Of a stretch of DNA of 64,000 nt, positions 30,137 to 41,917 are shown piece after piece. Source of the stretch: Haliotis asinina. Taxonomy: Eukaryota > Mollusca > Gastropoda > Lepetellida > Haliotidae. Each line of letters opens with the position of its first letter. The stretch's first letter is position 1. Location: NCBI RefSeq assembly GCF_037392515.1, contig NC_090291.1, positions 26,150,001 through 26,214,000 on the forward strand, written 5' to 3'. The notes beneath the pieces were generated by a model that saw only the letters and a list, made by a program, of their open reading frames with translations, made no database searches and was not told the DNA's origin. Position numbers and translations under genes: made by a program.

Positions 30137-30892
30137 CTGAAAGTAACATAACATTCAATTCACAACAAAAGTACAATATCCCGATTCCAAGCGTACACAA
30201 CCGATAAAAATATTTAGTTATTGCATTTGCACATGTTACAGTCACCACCTATAATCAGGCAATATGTGCATATTGACTGAAAACAACAGTCGCTGCTGAA
30301 AAATATTATATAGGATCAAAGTATTGTAAGAAACTAAAAATGTTAAAACAATGAATTTGATAAATGTCCATTTTTGATAAGCACTTCAGTTAACAAACAT
30401 TGTGCAGTTATAACTAAGTCTGGAATGTCATATTAGAATTTTTTACAGCTTGCACATGAACATATATATCTTAAGTCTCCATCTTTTTCGTTCTTGCTGG
30501 CACATATATGAAAGTGAGCAGAAAGGTTCTGCTCATGAGGAATTTAGATGAAGACCTGTCCATTACAACAAGTTGTCAACACTGGCACAAAATCTCAGTC
30601 CACGGCTTGTACGTTTATCATCATTTAAAACCTCTGTACTCTACCAGCTGTCAATTCCTGACCTCTCCATGAAATGACCATCTCACATATCTCAAGCAGA
30701 TGGTGAGGAAGGAGTGTGCCAGGTGTCTATTGTATTTTTGTCACAAATTGATCCTGTTGATAACCTTGTCAACTTTACAATCCGGCACACAGACTAAACA
30801 AGTTTACTTATTCAGTCCCAACACATGCTGGTATTGGCAGCTTCCACGGTATTTAGCTCTCCATCTGTATCCCTTTACATTTATTAAGACAA

Positions 30893-33059
30893 GAGTCATC
30901 AGAAGATGACATATCCCCCTACCCCTACATATTTGAAAGGACAAATCATCCGACAGTTACTTGATGTTTTCTTAGATTAAGTTTGAATTGTTTCCATGGA
31001 AGTCATGAAAAATATAAATGCCATATATCTGTAAACAGCAAAAGGCACAACTTCAAGATCTGTCTCACATATCTGCCAAGATCTGTTGAAAGATATGAAA
31101 TGGTTTTCCAGTTGTGCTCTGGAAAATGAAGCCTATCCCTCCATTTTAAGACTAAGTCAGAATTGTTTCAATTGAAACCAGGAATAATAAAAATGCCAAA
31201 ACACTATAAATAGCAAAAGGCACCACTTTGGGGTCTGCCTCAAATATCTGCCAAGTTTTGCTGACAGATATTAAATAGTTCTCAAGTTGTGCACCGGAAA
31301 CCAAGCCCATCCCTCCATTTTGAGACTAAGTCAGAATCGTTTCCATGGAAATTGGGAAAATGATAAATCACAAAAATCTGTAAATAGCAAAAGGCACCAC
31401 TTAAGGGTCTCCCCTACATATCTGCCAAGTTTTGAAGAAAGAGATTTAGAAGTTTTTGAGTTGTGCTCCAGAAACTAAGCCCATCCCTCCATTTTGAGAT
31501 TAAGTCCGATACATTTTGATGGAAACCCAGAAAATTATATATCACAAAAACCTGTAAAGAGCAAAAGACACCATGTTTGGGTCTGCCACATATATCTAAG
31601 AAGTATGGTTGACAGATATTAGGAACTTTTTGAGTTGTGCTTTGGAACGAAACACACCTTTCACTTTTGAGACAAAGTCCGAATCATTTCCATGGAAAAC
31701 GAGAAACTAAGAAATCACAAAAACCTGTAAATAGAATAAAGCACCATTTTAGCTTCTGACTGGTATATCTACCAAGTTTTGCAGAAAAATAAAGAACATT
31801 TTTTTATATCTGCTCTGGAAACGAAGCACATTAATCCATTTTGAGACTAAAACCGAAACATTTCCATGGAAACTGAGAAAATAATTAATCATAAAAACCT
31901 GTAGATAGCAAAAGGCACCACTTCAAGATCTGTCTCACATATCTGCCAAGATCTGTTGAAAGATATGAAATGGTTTTCCAGTTGTGCTCTGGAAAATGAA
32001 GCCTATCCCTCCATTTTAAGACTAAGTCAGAATTGTTTCAATTGAAACCAGGAATAATAAAAATGCCAAAACACTATAAATAGCAAAAGGCACCACTTTG
32101 GGGTCTGCCTCAAATATCTGCCAAGTTTTGCTGACAGATATTAAATAGTTCTCAAGTTGTGCTCCGGAAACCAAGCCCATCCCTCCATTTTGAGACTAAG
32201 TCAGAATCGTTTCCATGGAAATTGGGAAAATGATAAATCACAAAAATCTGTAAATAGCAAAAGGCACCACTTAAGGGTCTCCCCTACATATCTGCCAAGT
32301 TTTGAAGAAAGAGATTTAGAAGTTTTTGAGTTGTGCTCCAGAAACTAAGCCCATCCCTCCATTTTGAGATTAAGTCCGATACATTTTGATGGAAACCCAG
32401 AAAATTATATATCACAAAAACCTGTAAAGAGCAAAAGACACCATGTTTGGTTCTGCCACATATATCTAAGAAGTATGGTTGACAGATATTAGGAACTTTT
32501 TGAGTTGTGCTTTGGAACGAAACACACCTTTCACTTTTGAGACAAAGTCCGAATCATTTCCATGGAAAACGAGAAACTAAGAAATCACAAAAACCTGTAA
32601 ATAAAATAAAGCACCATTTTAGCTTCTGACTGGTATATTTACCAAGTTTTGCAGAAAAATTAAGAACATTTTTTTATATCTGCTCTGGACACGAAGCACA
32701 TTACTCCATTTTGAGACTAAAACCGAAACATTTCCATGGAAACTGAGAAAATAATTAATCATAAATACCTGTAGATAGCAAAAGGCACTACTTTAGGGTC
32801 TGTCCCACACATCTACCAAGTTTTACAGAAAAGTACTGAACGGTTTCTGAGTTCTGGTCCGGAAATTAAGCCCACTCTACCGTTAGACAAAGACCAAAAT
32901 GTTTCATGAAAAAACAAAAAAAATACAAATGCCCAAAATCTGTAAATAGCAAATGGCACAACCATAGGTTCAGATTAATAAATATATTAATTTTAGTCTA
33001 AAAATACTGAACGTTTTTTGAGTTATGTCCCAGAAGCAAAATGATTACGGAGTAATATT
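30893..33059 (+). repeat. 174-bp tandem repeat array with 870-bp higher-order unit (array 1)
   Basis: Starts with a single-copy leader (ATCATCAGAAGATGACATAT, then ATTTGAAAGGACAAATCATC). Monomers follow containing CCATCCCTCCATTTTGAGAC, TTTCCATGGAAA, AAATAGCAAAAGGCACCACTT, ATATCTGCCAAGTTTTG and GTTGTGCTC. Monomer starts at 31,133, 31,307 and 31,481 give a 174-bp period. A block of five monomers is repeated almost exactly with an 870-bp offset (for example 31,287-31,478 against 32,157-32,348). The array runs up to the target site of Polinton copy 2. Confidence 0.92.
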
Positions 33060-33065
33060 ATTAAT

Positions 33066-33328
33066 AGTGGTTCTGGACCACGCCCAATATAAGCTATATA
33101 ATTTAAAATAATGTGGATCTAGACCCCTTTTAAAAAAACTCCAAAATAAAAAGGCACTACTCGTCTTCCTTCACACAAGCCCACTGTGGGGGTTGCCTCC
33201 ACTGTGGGCCGGCCTATTCCCTTTACTACTCAAAAGTTTAAATGTGAATCGATCGATATCGGCTGAGAGAGCTGGGGTCACACAGTGCAGATGGCCTCAA
33301 TAAAGTCTGCGCCGGCTGAGAGTTGGTT
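33066..33328 (+). repeat. Left terminal inverted repeat of Polinton copy 2
   Basis: Matches the reverse complement of 37,181-37,410 from AGTGGTTCTGGACCACGCCC to GCCGGCTGAGAGTTGGTT. It contains a 33-bp GC-rich insert (33,181-33,213) that the right repeat lacks. Confidence 0.92.
33181..33213. repeat. 33-bp GC-rich near-palindromic insert in one TIR only
   Basis: Reads CCACTGTGGGGGTTGCCTCC then ACTGTGGGCCGGC. In the right TIR the flanking bases (CACAAGC and CTATTCCC) are joined directly. The core resembles the CACTGTTGGGGGTACCTCCA motifs found many times in copy 1. Confidence 0.85.
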
Positions 33329-33399
33329 GTGGCCTCACACGATCAATAAAGTGACAAGCAATTAGAGAAATGATTCACATATAGTATGAACCCTGTAAC

Positions 33400-35717
33400 A
33401 TGACTACATTGCGTGAGTTGATAAAGCAAGCATGTGAACGTGGTATGCGGGGGCATTCTCATATGAGGAAGTCCGAGTTACTAACTTTATTAGGGGTAAG
33501 ATATCAAAAACCTCCTACTATGAAAGAGTTGAAAAAGCAAACACGTGACCATGGAATGCGAGGTTATTCACGTATGAGGAACTCTGAGCTTACTGAATTA
33601 CGAAAGGTACAACAGCCTATAAAATTACAATTCACGCCTACTGAGCGTGCTATGGGAAAATATTTGAGAGGGTGGAAAATGGAAGAAATATAGACGTTGA
33701 AGATATAAAACAATTGGTATTTGACAAAGTAAATGAAGAACTGAAAGATTTAAGAGGTATTGAATTTCAACTCGCATTAAAGAAGACAGTAGAGAAACAA
33801 CAGGCGAATGAAGCAACTGACCAGACCAATGTTTACTTCAGAGGTTATCAAGAAGTAACAATGCAACCAGATACTATCAACTCTTCTATAGACAGATCAT
33901 TTGGGAAAATTCGAGAAACACTAGAATGTTACACTAATAGGGGGTCTGGTTGGGTTGTTGATATGATTAATATGATCTACCTGGATATAGGAAACTATGT
34001 ACCATTGAGAGGTGGATCGTATTTACAGCTCACTAAACATTTTAAGGATAAACACGATATGGTTCATGTTAAGAAACATGGTAACAATTGTATGAGGATA
34101 GTGACAAGATCTGCTAAATTTCCAGCTGAAACACATTCTGACAGACTTTCCTGTTATCCGGAAGATGATGGGATAAATTGGGCAGGTATAGCTGAACCCT
34201 TCCCCATCTCTCAGATCAATGAAATAGAAAAACAGAATCCAGACATAGCTATAAATGTATTTGGACATGAAGGTAAAAATGTAATAGTTGGATAAGTCCT
34301 TTATTGTATAAGGATGGGTGTAGAAAAATCAATATATTTATGATACCTCAAGGTAACAAGGTGAAAAATATCACAATACACGGATTAAGAATTTTAGTAG
34401 ACTGTTGTATGATCAATGGAAGTATGAGGGAAAGAAACACTTTTGCGAAAATTGCCTTCACTGGTTTCCTAGAGCCAGGTAAAGGTAGAAGGCAACATGT
34501 CCTGTATCCCAAACAATATGAAGAGATATATATCCTTTTCACTAAATGGGTTGAGATTCATAGACAGTGTTCAGTTTACTGTTGTCGCCTCTAGACAGTT
34601 TGGCAAAGGTTAATAACCCAGACGGTTTAGCTATAACTTATCAGTACACAGAAGAGAAAACTAGAGCTTTGCTGCTAGATAAGGGTAAGTTTAATGAGAC
34701 AGAGTTACCTCCCATTGACCACTTCTATAACAAGCTGTCAGACACGTCTGTCTCGCAAGATGATTACGAACACGCGAAAAATGTATGGGAACAACTAGGC
34801 GAATCTGTAAGAACAACTGTAAGAATCTAGGTGATTACCAAGATTTATACTTAAAAATGGATGTGTTGCTATTGGCTGATGTGTTTGAGATATTCAGAAA
34901 AACTTGTTCGAAAGAAATACGGGTTGGACCCCGCATGGTATTATTTGAGTCCTGGGTTATCGTGGGATACCCTACTGAAGAAAACAGGTGTGAAGTTAGA
35001 ATTATTCACAGATTACATTATGCATCTCTTAACTGAGAAAGGGTTACGCAGGGTATTTCCATGGTATCAAAAAGTTATGATAAAGCTGACAACATGTATG
35101 TGGAAGGCTGTAACCCTAATGAACCTAAAAACCACCTACTCTACCTCGATGAAAACAACATATACGGCTGGGCTATGAGACAGGGGGATTTGAATGGGTC
35201 CAGTCTGTGGGCATAGGGTGTGGGGTGTCCCCACTGGTGGATGTCATGAGCGTAGCGCTGGATTGCCCCACTGGCTATATACTCGAAGTGGACTTAGAGT
35301 ACCCAGTGGAATTGAATCAGTCTCACAACAGCTACCCACTAGAACACCGAACGGTTCAGGGTTGATCAAGACTGGTTGTCTGAGTACCAACATAACTTGC
35401 TTGGGGGTAATGGGGGTATCCCCCATTGAAAAACTGGTAGCGAATTTGATGAATAAAACAAAGTATATCGTTCTCTATCGTAATTTACAGCTGTATCTAT
35501 CGCCGGGTATGAAGCTGACTAAAGTACATAGAATACTGAAGTTCAATCAAAGCCCATTTATGGAATCATACATGAGGATGAACACGGATCTGTGAAAGCT
35601 GGCCACTAACGACTTTGAGAAAAACCTGTACAAACTAATGAACAACTCCGTATTCAGTAAAACGATGGAGAATTTACGAAAACATGTCAACATGAAGCTA
35701 GTGATGGATACTAAATA
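33400..35717 (+). pseudogene. polB: Polinton family B DNA polymerase, broken and truncated (copy 2)
   Basis: Begins MTTLRELIKQACERGMRGHS with the same N-terminal repeat type as copy 1. It is broken by many frameshifts and stops: pieces at 33,400-33,693, 33,672-34,295, 34,567-35,178 and 35,450-35,717. Recognisable parts include NNCMRIVTRSAKFP, a [14 protein letters not shown] segment, palm motif A as NNIYGWAM near 35,160 and motif B as [11 protein letters not shown] near 35,640. The YxDTD motif C and everything after it are missing; the integrase follows within 70 bp, so an internal deletion removed the polymerase end. Part of the exonuclease is also lost. Confidence 0.9.
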
Positions 35718-35784
35718 ATGACTAGGCTCAGGTGGTGTCAATACCTACACTTATCGCTTATGGGCATACAAATATTTAAGTAAC

Positions 35785-36708
35785 ATGTACATAATGGAGA
35801 AGGTTTACAACAGCCCGCGGGGATACTGGAAAGGGGCAGACACTATTAAAAAATTAGCTAAAGCTGCACATGTTTCAGAAGAAAAAGCCAAAACCTAGTT
35901 ACAAAAACAAGCTATATGGCAAGTATACTTACCAGCACCGAAATATACAGCCAGGAGAAAATTTGGTATTCATACATCTAATCAAGTTCACCAGGCCGAC
36001 CTGTTGTTTCTTCCACATGACACAGTCAGAGGTAAAACCTACAAGTATGCACTGACAGTTGTAGATGTAGCAAGCTGCTATAAGGAAGCCGAACCCTTGA
36101 CAGCAAAGGACACGGTGCAAGTAGCCCGTGAATTCGAGCGCATATACAAATGCACTCCACTGACGTGGCCCTCTGTGTTGCAAGTCGACCCATGTCAAGG
36201 TAAGGAGGGGTGTGGCAGGAGAACATTGAAGTCAAGCCACAGTCAGAAGATTCAATTGCTCCATAGCTGAACATTTGTTTGCACACCAATATTCATGTGA
36301 TTTTGAATTAGGCCCCCTCATAGGAATAGAGAATGGGTAGTGTGACTTCCACGGGTGGTTGACCTTATGAATCATGAAACAACTAGACTACTCTGGGGTG
36401 ACTTGCAGTCGGCTGTCCACAGGACCCCCACAAGACCAGTTGACGCAATCCATATGAAATCCGTTGCAGTGGAGGTGGCAGCACCCCGTCATAAAAAAGA
36501 ACAAAAAAATCCAGATCGCGCACTCGTTAGATATTTATATCAACCAGGTGAACATGAGGGAGACACCCGTAAACGTGCTATAGATCCTATCTGCTCTATG
36601 AAAACATAAATATCGATCGAGTGGATCGACAGGCAACCTAACCTGTATTTCTTGGAAAATGGGCCATGTAGAGGATTCGTTCGTGAGGAATTACAAATCA
36701 TACCTTGA
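35785..36708 (+). pseudogene. Polinton retroviral-type (rve) integrase, broken
   Basis: From an ATG at 35,785 or 35,794 the reading has YNSPRGYWKGADTIKKLAKA and a TAG stop at the position of a likely Trp codon. The catalytic core follows, with HQADLLFL (first Asp), KYALTVVDVAS and SVLQVD (second Asp) near 36,190. Frameshifts follow. The C terminus is readable with RALVRYLYQPGEHEGDTRKR and RGFVREELQIIP, ending in TGA at 36,706-36,708. This C-terminal pattern is known to me from Polinton integrases. It would insert the element with 6-bp duplications, as seen at its ends. Its stop overlaps the stop of the opposing Cys-rich gene. Confidence 0.88.
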
Positions 36709-36976
36709 TCTTAAACAAGCGTTTAACTTCACTGATGTAGTCTTTTTTCTTCTCGTAAATAAGCTGAAATCATTTTTTATCCGCGCTATGGGATAATCGG
36801 TAATGACCTTTCATCCCTATATCACACACCGAGCACATATAGTTGATATTATCTTTTCGGTGATAAGAACAATAACCCTCACTGTGGTTTATTTTACCAC
36901 AAATTTCACTTTTCACCATAAGTAACCATTGACAAAAAATATCTTTGACTGATGTTGAACCTCTGATTGTTAACAA
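36698..36976 (-). pseudogene. Cys-rich protein of Polinton copy 2, frameshifted
   Basis: Homologous to 3,423-3,686 in copy 1: shared MCSVCDIGMKGHY core, upstream Cys/His residues (EGYCSYH) and, in another frame at about 36,698-36,770, the basic C-terminal helix (QLIYEKKKDYISEVKRLF). One frameshift lies near 36,770. In this copy the gene runs toward the integrase from the other strand, a different arrangement from copy 1. Confidence 0.82.
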
Positions 36977-37180
36977 GAATTAGGGCACTGCATCTATCAG
37001 TTGACTATTGTTATTAATGAACATGCATTCAAAGAGTATTTTCTGACTGAATTCATTGTTGATAGTTTGCATATGTGTATATCCGGCTACCTAAACGACA
37101 TGATAAGACAAGAATATGACACTGAGCCCATAATAGATATAGTTACTCTGAATATAGCACATGATTACTGATAAGGTTGT

Positions 37181-37410
37181 AACCAACTCTCAGCCGGCGC
37201 AGACTTTATCGAGGCCATCTGCATTGTGTGACCCCAACTCTCTCAGCCAATGTCGATCGATTCACATTTAAACTTTTGAGTAGTAAAGGGAATAGGCTTG
37301 TGTGAAGGAAGACGAGTAGTGTGTTTTTATTTTGGAGTTTTTTTAAAAGGGGTCTAGATCCACATTATTTTAAATTACATAGCTTATATTGGGCATGGTC
37401 AAGAACCACT
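37181..37410 (-). repeat. Right terminal inverted repeat of Polinton copy 2
   Basis: Reverse complement of the left repeat (33,066-33,328) apart from scattered substitutions and the missing 33-bp insert. Confidence 0.92.
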
Positions 37411-37824
37411 ATTAACCATACTACTTTACGGACAGAGGGACAGGCAGACAGCCAGACAGATTGAGGAGGCATCGACTATATTCCCCTGCATTACATGTCG
37501 GAGAATAAAAATACAAGCATACTTGTACGGAACATACTTAATAGGAATTGCGTTTTCAGATAAATATTTGTGTAATTTATGTGGATATGCAGTTTATCTT
37601 TACCTCTGTACATGGCACTGTGTATTCACAGTCAAATATTTTGACTGAATGAACCTTCTGTCTAACTTGGCAGTTTCCTTTTAGGTAAAAGTTACAAGAG
37701 CAGGTTGTATTGACACATTTCATCTTCCATGTAGTTGGCCCACTTTGGTCTGTTGCAATGTTATCCATAATTATCTACTTAACAGCAAATTATAACAGAT
37801 TCATAAAACGTGTTGTTGACTGAC

Positions 37825-37968
37825 CTGAGTTTGACTGCAAGAGGCACAGTATATACAACTGCATTGATTTGGAAAACACAAATGAAGAAGATTCGGAAAT
37901 GTTCAAACATCTCAGTGAAGAAATACCAGAAGACTCCAATGTTGGGACTGAGATCAGGGACAGTCAGG
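37825..37968 (-). CDS. PIGU: PIGU coding exon 9
   Basis: The exon has 144 nt and encodes [20 protein letters not shown], then [15 protein letters not shown] and [30 protein letters not shown] is the best conserved block of PIG-U. Acceptor tatatttcag, donor gtcagtcaac. It ends with two bases of an Arg codon. Confidence 0.97.
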
Positions 37969-38138
37969 CTGAAATATAAAATGCATGGCATTTAGAAGCA
38001 CATCAAGCTTATGATTAGCAAGCTCCTTCAGCTCTCAAATACGAAACTTTCATGTAAAGCAACGTGAAAGCAGTCAGGTGGATTTGTATGTGCTCTCATT
38101 CTCAGTTTGCCTGAACAGGAATCTCTTTCGAACAAGCA

Positions 38139-39756
38139 AGTAATATAGGGAATAGCGGTTCTATGACTCATAGGTGCACCAGGGTCCAGGAGCCTCCAAA
38201 CAGCCACCTCAGTTCCCACAGCCCGAAAAAAAAGTACAGATCGGCATTACTGACTGCCGCAGAACCGCCGATGGAATTGCAAACTGAGTCAATGTTGCCG
38301 TCTCGTGTGGAGCAAACAGTGACTTCGCTGGTCATCATCTTCTCTAGGCTGGATGACAACAACAATGACAAATTAGAGGTGGATGTAGAAAATATCGAGG
38401 AGAAACAAAAGAGACCCATTTCCATATCCAGAAAGTGGGGCAGATGGCACAATCAATCCAAAGATGGACCTACTTTTTGATGGTCGCCATGTTTCTCTGA
38501 AAAGTTGTTCATGAGATCTGGGAGCACAGCACACTGGTCCAGTCGAATGAAAGGTACACAAGAAGACAGCAACACCCAAACCAGTTTCCACGGTCCAACA
38601 CAGGGGCCTCCATTATATGGGGTAGAAAAAATGCATACACAATTGGAAATATATATTGTACTGTGCATACACTGTATATCTTTGAGCATCCATCTTGTAT
38701 ACAACAGAGGAAATCTTCCTTGCTTCCAACTCGAGGCATGCGACAAAGCAGAGGCTGCATCATGAAAGGAGAATCCCATGGTGCATTCTTCTGAGAACGA
38801 AAAGCTACGAGAAAAGGCTGGGGAAGGCCAAAAAGACTGCTTTCTAGACAGTAAAAGACAGTTCTGCTTTCCCCTGTAGCTGCCGGAAGGTACAAGAATC
38901 TTTCTTCATGCATGGACATTTGTCCGCCAATCTGTCGAGGAGTAATTTGTGTCGAATGCTCCAGAGAGCACAGTCATCGTACAGGTTCTGTATATTCTAG
39001 ATGCAGTTGGGGATCTCGATTTCTTCCAAAATCTCCAGTGGGAGGCCATCCCGGGGTATGTAGTCTATCACTTTATTTTTCCACAGAACACATTTCTTGC
39101 TGTCGATGCAATGGTCAATGGCTCTGCACTTGCAAGTTGAGTTGTCCCATTCGAAGATGGTGGGAAGTCCTGATATTGTAGCAAGGCAGTCCGTGCATCA
39201 GTGGTTGCATCTGTCCTTGGGTTCTGGAGAGCAGTTGTTGGCAAAAATGATTTGGTGTTTGCCCGCTGCGGGCCGAAATTGGTTGGTTGGGTGTATGTAG
39301 ACGAAATCCACTATTTTGCCGTCCTCTATGAAATTGCGAAAGCACAGCAAATACAGTTCCAGAAACTGGTGAGGTATCTGGTAGCACTAGTAGGTGTGGC
39401 CTGATCACTCAAGGATTTGTTTCTCTCACAAATAGCAAGACACAGGAACACATCTCCAGCAGGGCCTCCGATTCTCGTATATCTGGTTTGTGATATGTGG
39501 TATTTCCTCATTGCTTCATGAACGAACAAACGACCTGACTGGATCTTGGCATAGGCTTTGGTTCCTGGCATTTCTATATCCATGAACCCACAATATCTCT
39601 TATTGGAGTGCACTTCCACCAGTAGAATTCTTTGTCTTCTGGAACTAGATTTGCACAAAACTTTTTTTCAGGGCTGCGGGAACTGAGGTGGCTGTTTGGA
39701 GGCTCCTTGGCCTTGGTGCACCTATGCATCATAGAACCGCTATTCCCTATACTACT
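38139..39756. mobile_element. 1.6-kb element with about 100-bp terminal inverted repeats and unidentified cargo
   Basis: The ends share TATAGGGAATAGCGGTTCTA and GAGCCTCCAAACAGCCACCT and CAGTTCCC in inverted orientation, over roughly 100 bp. The outer limits start at AGTA(A/G)TATAGGG. The interior has Cys-rich, protein-like minus-strand pieces in changing frames: 39,326-39,658 with RLFVHEAMRKYHISQTRYTR and RIGGPAGDVFLCLAICERN, and about 38,950-39,250 with STCKCRAIDHCIDSKKCVLW. No transposase motif was recognised. It lies in PIGU intron 8. It could be a non-autonomous DNA transposon that captured a gene piece. Confidence 0.75.
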
Positions 39757-40908
39757 AAACATGTACTTTACATTGCTTTGCTACTCTGTACATTCTTGTA
39801 CAGTAAAACTATGTCAAGTAAAATACAACCACCTGAAACACTAAAGTTACCCCTGTCATTTAAGTTCAAACTGGATAGGTCACTTTATGTAGACATTTCT
39901 ACATTTCAAACCTCGTCAGAGTGTTTGTGTTTTCTTCCTCTCACATTTGACAAGTGTGATTGAATCTTAACATAATCACAGACCCAGTATTTTGACATAT
40001 TACTTCATATGATATATGTTCTTTGATAGATGCAAATCTGATATATGATGGAGATAAGTTGTAAGAAGATTGCTTGTCGTAAGGTATCGCTTAATCCAAA
40101 TATAACAACATGCCCCACAAAACTCAAGAGTGCAAATATAAACTGCAGCAGCTGTAGGGATAATGGCACTGACTGACTGAACACATATTCCTTGCTCACT
40201 TCCATAATCCACTCATTCTTTCTGTGTAGCTTCATTCATTTATATCAGAGACAGATATCTGAATAAATTTGTGTATTAATGCAGGGAATGAATAAACAGT
40301 GTCACACTCTCACAAAATTCAGGCGTTAGTCCTGCAACTGTTCAACAAAGATCTGAAGATATCCTATGTTAGGGAACTTTATCCAACGAGAAAACTGTCT
40401 AAAAAGAAGTTAACGTTAGTCAAATCAGTGACTAATCAATAGTAAATGAATTAGTATGACAGCACTTCCCATGGACAAGTACATACCATATTCCATTGAG
40501 CAAGCTTTAGATTTGAGTTTGCAGGACAAGGAAACACATCGACAAATACTTTCACAACATGCAGTTTTACTGATTGACAGGTGATTGCAATATGGCCTAT
40601 AATGGTATGTTCCCAGATCTTTGTTTACCATTACTGACTACAAAAGCTTGATATTCATGAGACAGACACATTAAACCCTGTCTCTAATTATACCAATGGA
40701 CATTAAATATGCAGCAAGTGGAAGAGTGATAATGAAATTCTACAAACGTTAGCAGTAGATAACATAGATGGAAGTTTTCTATTACAATATACTGTACAAT
40801 TTTCCCTCTGGATCAAACAAAAGAATGAACCATATTGCCCAGCACTGCTCTACCTCTTCCACAAACAGGTAGGGATACATGATCAAAAGTATTGTGTACT
40901 CAACCTAC
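39757..40908. other. PIGU intron 8 remainder, nothing recognised
   Basis: AT-rich sequence; the short hydrophobic frames at 40,000-40,235 do not match any part of PIG-U and lack splice sites. Confidence 0.55.
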
Positions 40909-41066
40909 ATGAATCCATATGTTGAGTACAGGAAGTTCCAGGAATTTTCCAGGCCATATGAGACTCCTATCAGTAGCAAGATGAAAATGAGGAAGCCGGC
41001 ACAAGTGTACAGATAACTGCCCACTGCTTCTGCTGATGTGTAACACGTGGCTTTCGGGTATGCTCT
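40909..41066 (-). CDS. PIGU: PIGU coding exon 8
   Basis: The exon has 158 nt. It begins in phase 0 with RAYPKATCYTSAEAVGSY and continues with a long membrane segment (LYTCAGFLIFILLLIGVSY). It ends ENSWNFLYSTYGF plus two bases, matching the SSWDFI--VYGFI end of this PIG-U section. Acceptor ttatttccag, donor gtaggttgag. Intron 7 upstream is about 13 kb and holds the nested DIRS/Gypsy/SINE/LINE set. Confidence 0.93.
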
Positions 41067-41917
41067 CTGGAAATAATAGCAGGTTGTCGGTTTGATTACT
41101 TTGTGTGGTATACATACATCTAACCAACTGATCAAATATTTCTTCAATTTATTGTAAAGCTTTATATCAGCATTGCTAAAGGATAGTTGATAGTAAGTGG
41201 ATTTTCAATATTACCTGTAGTTTTGATGGTGCTAAAATTTAATTTTTGGAACCTAATAATACACTTTCATACAACTGAGTTCTACGTTAAGTTGAGTTTC
41301 TACCTCTGCACAAAATGTAAGTTTTTTAGATAAAATTGATATTTTATACTCATGCGAATGATAGTGGAACATTTGAATCACTTCCATGAAGAACATGTAA
41401 AAGTTCATGCACCATTGAGTTGCCTCCCTTGAGCCCTTTCGCGCCAAAATAGTTACAATCAATTTTATCTAATAAATTACACATTTTTCCTTATCCTGAC
41501 ATATTGTACTTATTATGCCTCCAGAATCCGACAGAACGGTGTTGAGTCAGGCCACCTCTTGGATTTATCAGCTGTCATAAGATAATCCTTTTCCCTCCCG
41601 TGGGTTCTGCATAACAGCACTTCCTGGATTCGGTTCGTCAGACTTCTGTTGCCAACTTCGCAGGATCACATCATGTCATACTTCTCTAACCCAAGTGAAT
41701 TGCTCAAACATTCGTGTGGATTTTAGATATACTAGTATCTTCTTACTAGTTATCTATAACAACCCATAGATTATGATAAGATCTTTACCATAAATAAGTT
41801 ATGACCCCTGAATCAACAACCAATGTTGTTACCAGTACAGAGTCTCAATCACTCATTCTAGTCTAGTCTAGACCGTGTGCATTGACTCTCAACCAAAACT
41901 CTCCAGAGTGAAGGTTA

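Larger units (their letters stand above)
33060..37416. mobile_element. Maverick/Polinton deletion derivative, copy 2, with TIRs and 6-bp target duplication
   Basis: The element is 33,066-37,410, beginning AGTGGTTCT and ending AGAACCACT, the AG...CT termini usual for Polintons. It is flanked by ATTAAT (33,060-33,065) and ATTAAC (37,411-37,416), a 6-bp target duplication with one difference. Inside are a broken PolB, a broken retroviral-type integrase and a broken Cys-rich gene, but no capsid genes. It sits in PIGU intron 9, directly after the 174-bp array. Size is 4.3 kb compared with 15-20 kb or so for whole elements. Confidence 0.92.

Noticed and set aside
31287..32348. Two identical 63-codon frames as duplicated genes
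   Set aside because: They are chance frames in the 870-bp higher-order repeat of the tandem array.
30893..33059. CRISPR-like array
   Set aside because: Units are contiguous 174-bp monomers without unique spacers, in an animal genome.
40000..40235. Hydrophobic minus-strand frames as a possible PIGU exon
   Set aside because: They do not match PIG-U, and exons 8 and 9 join directly in phase.
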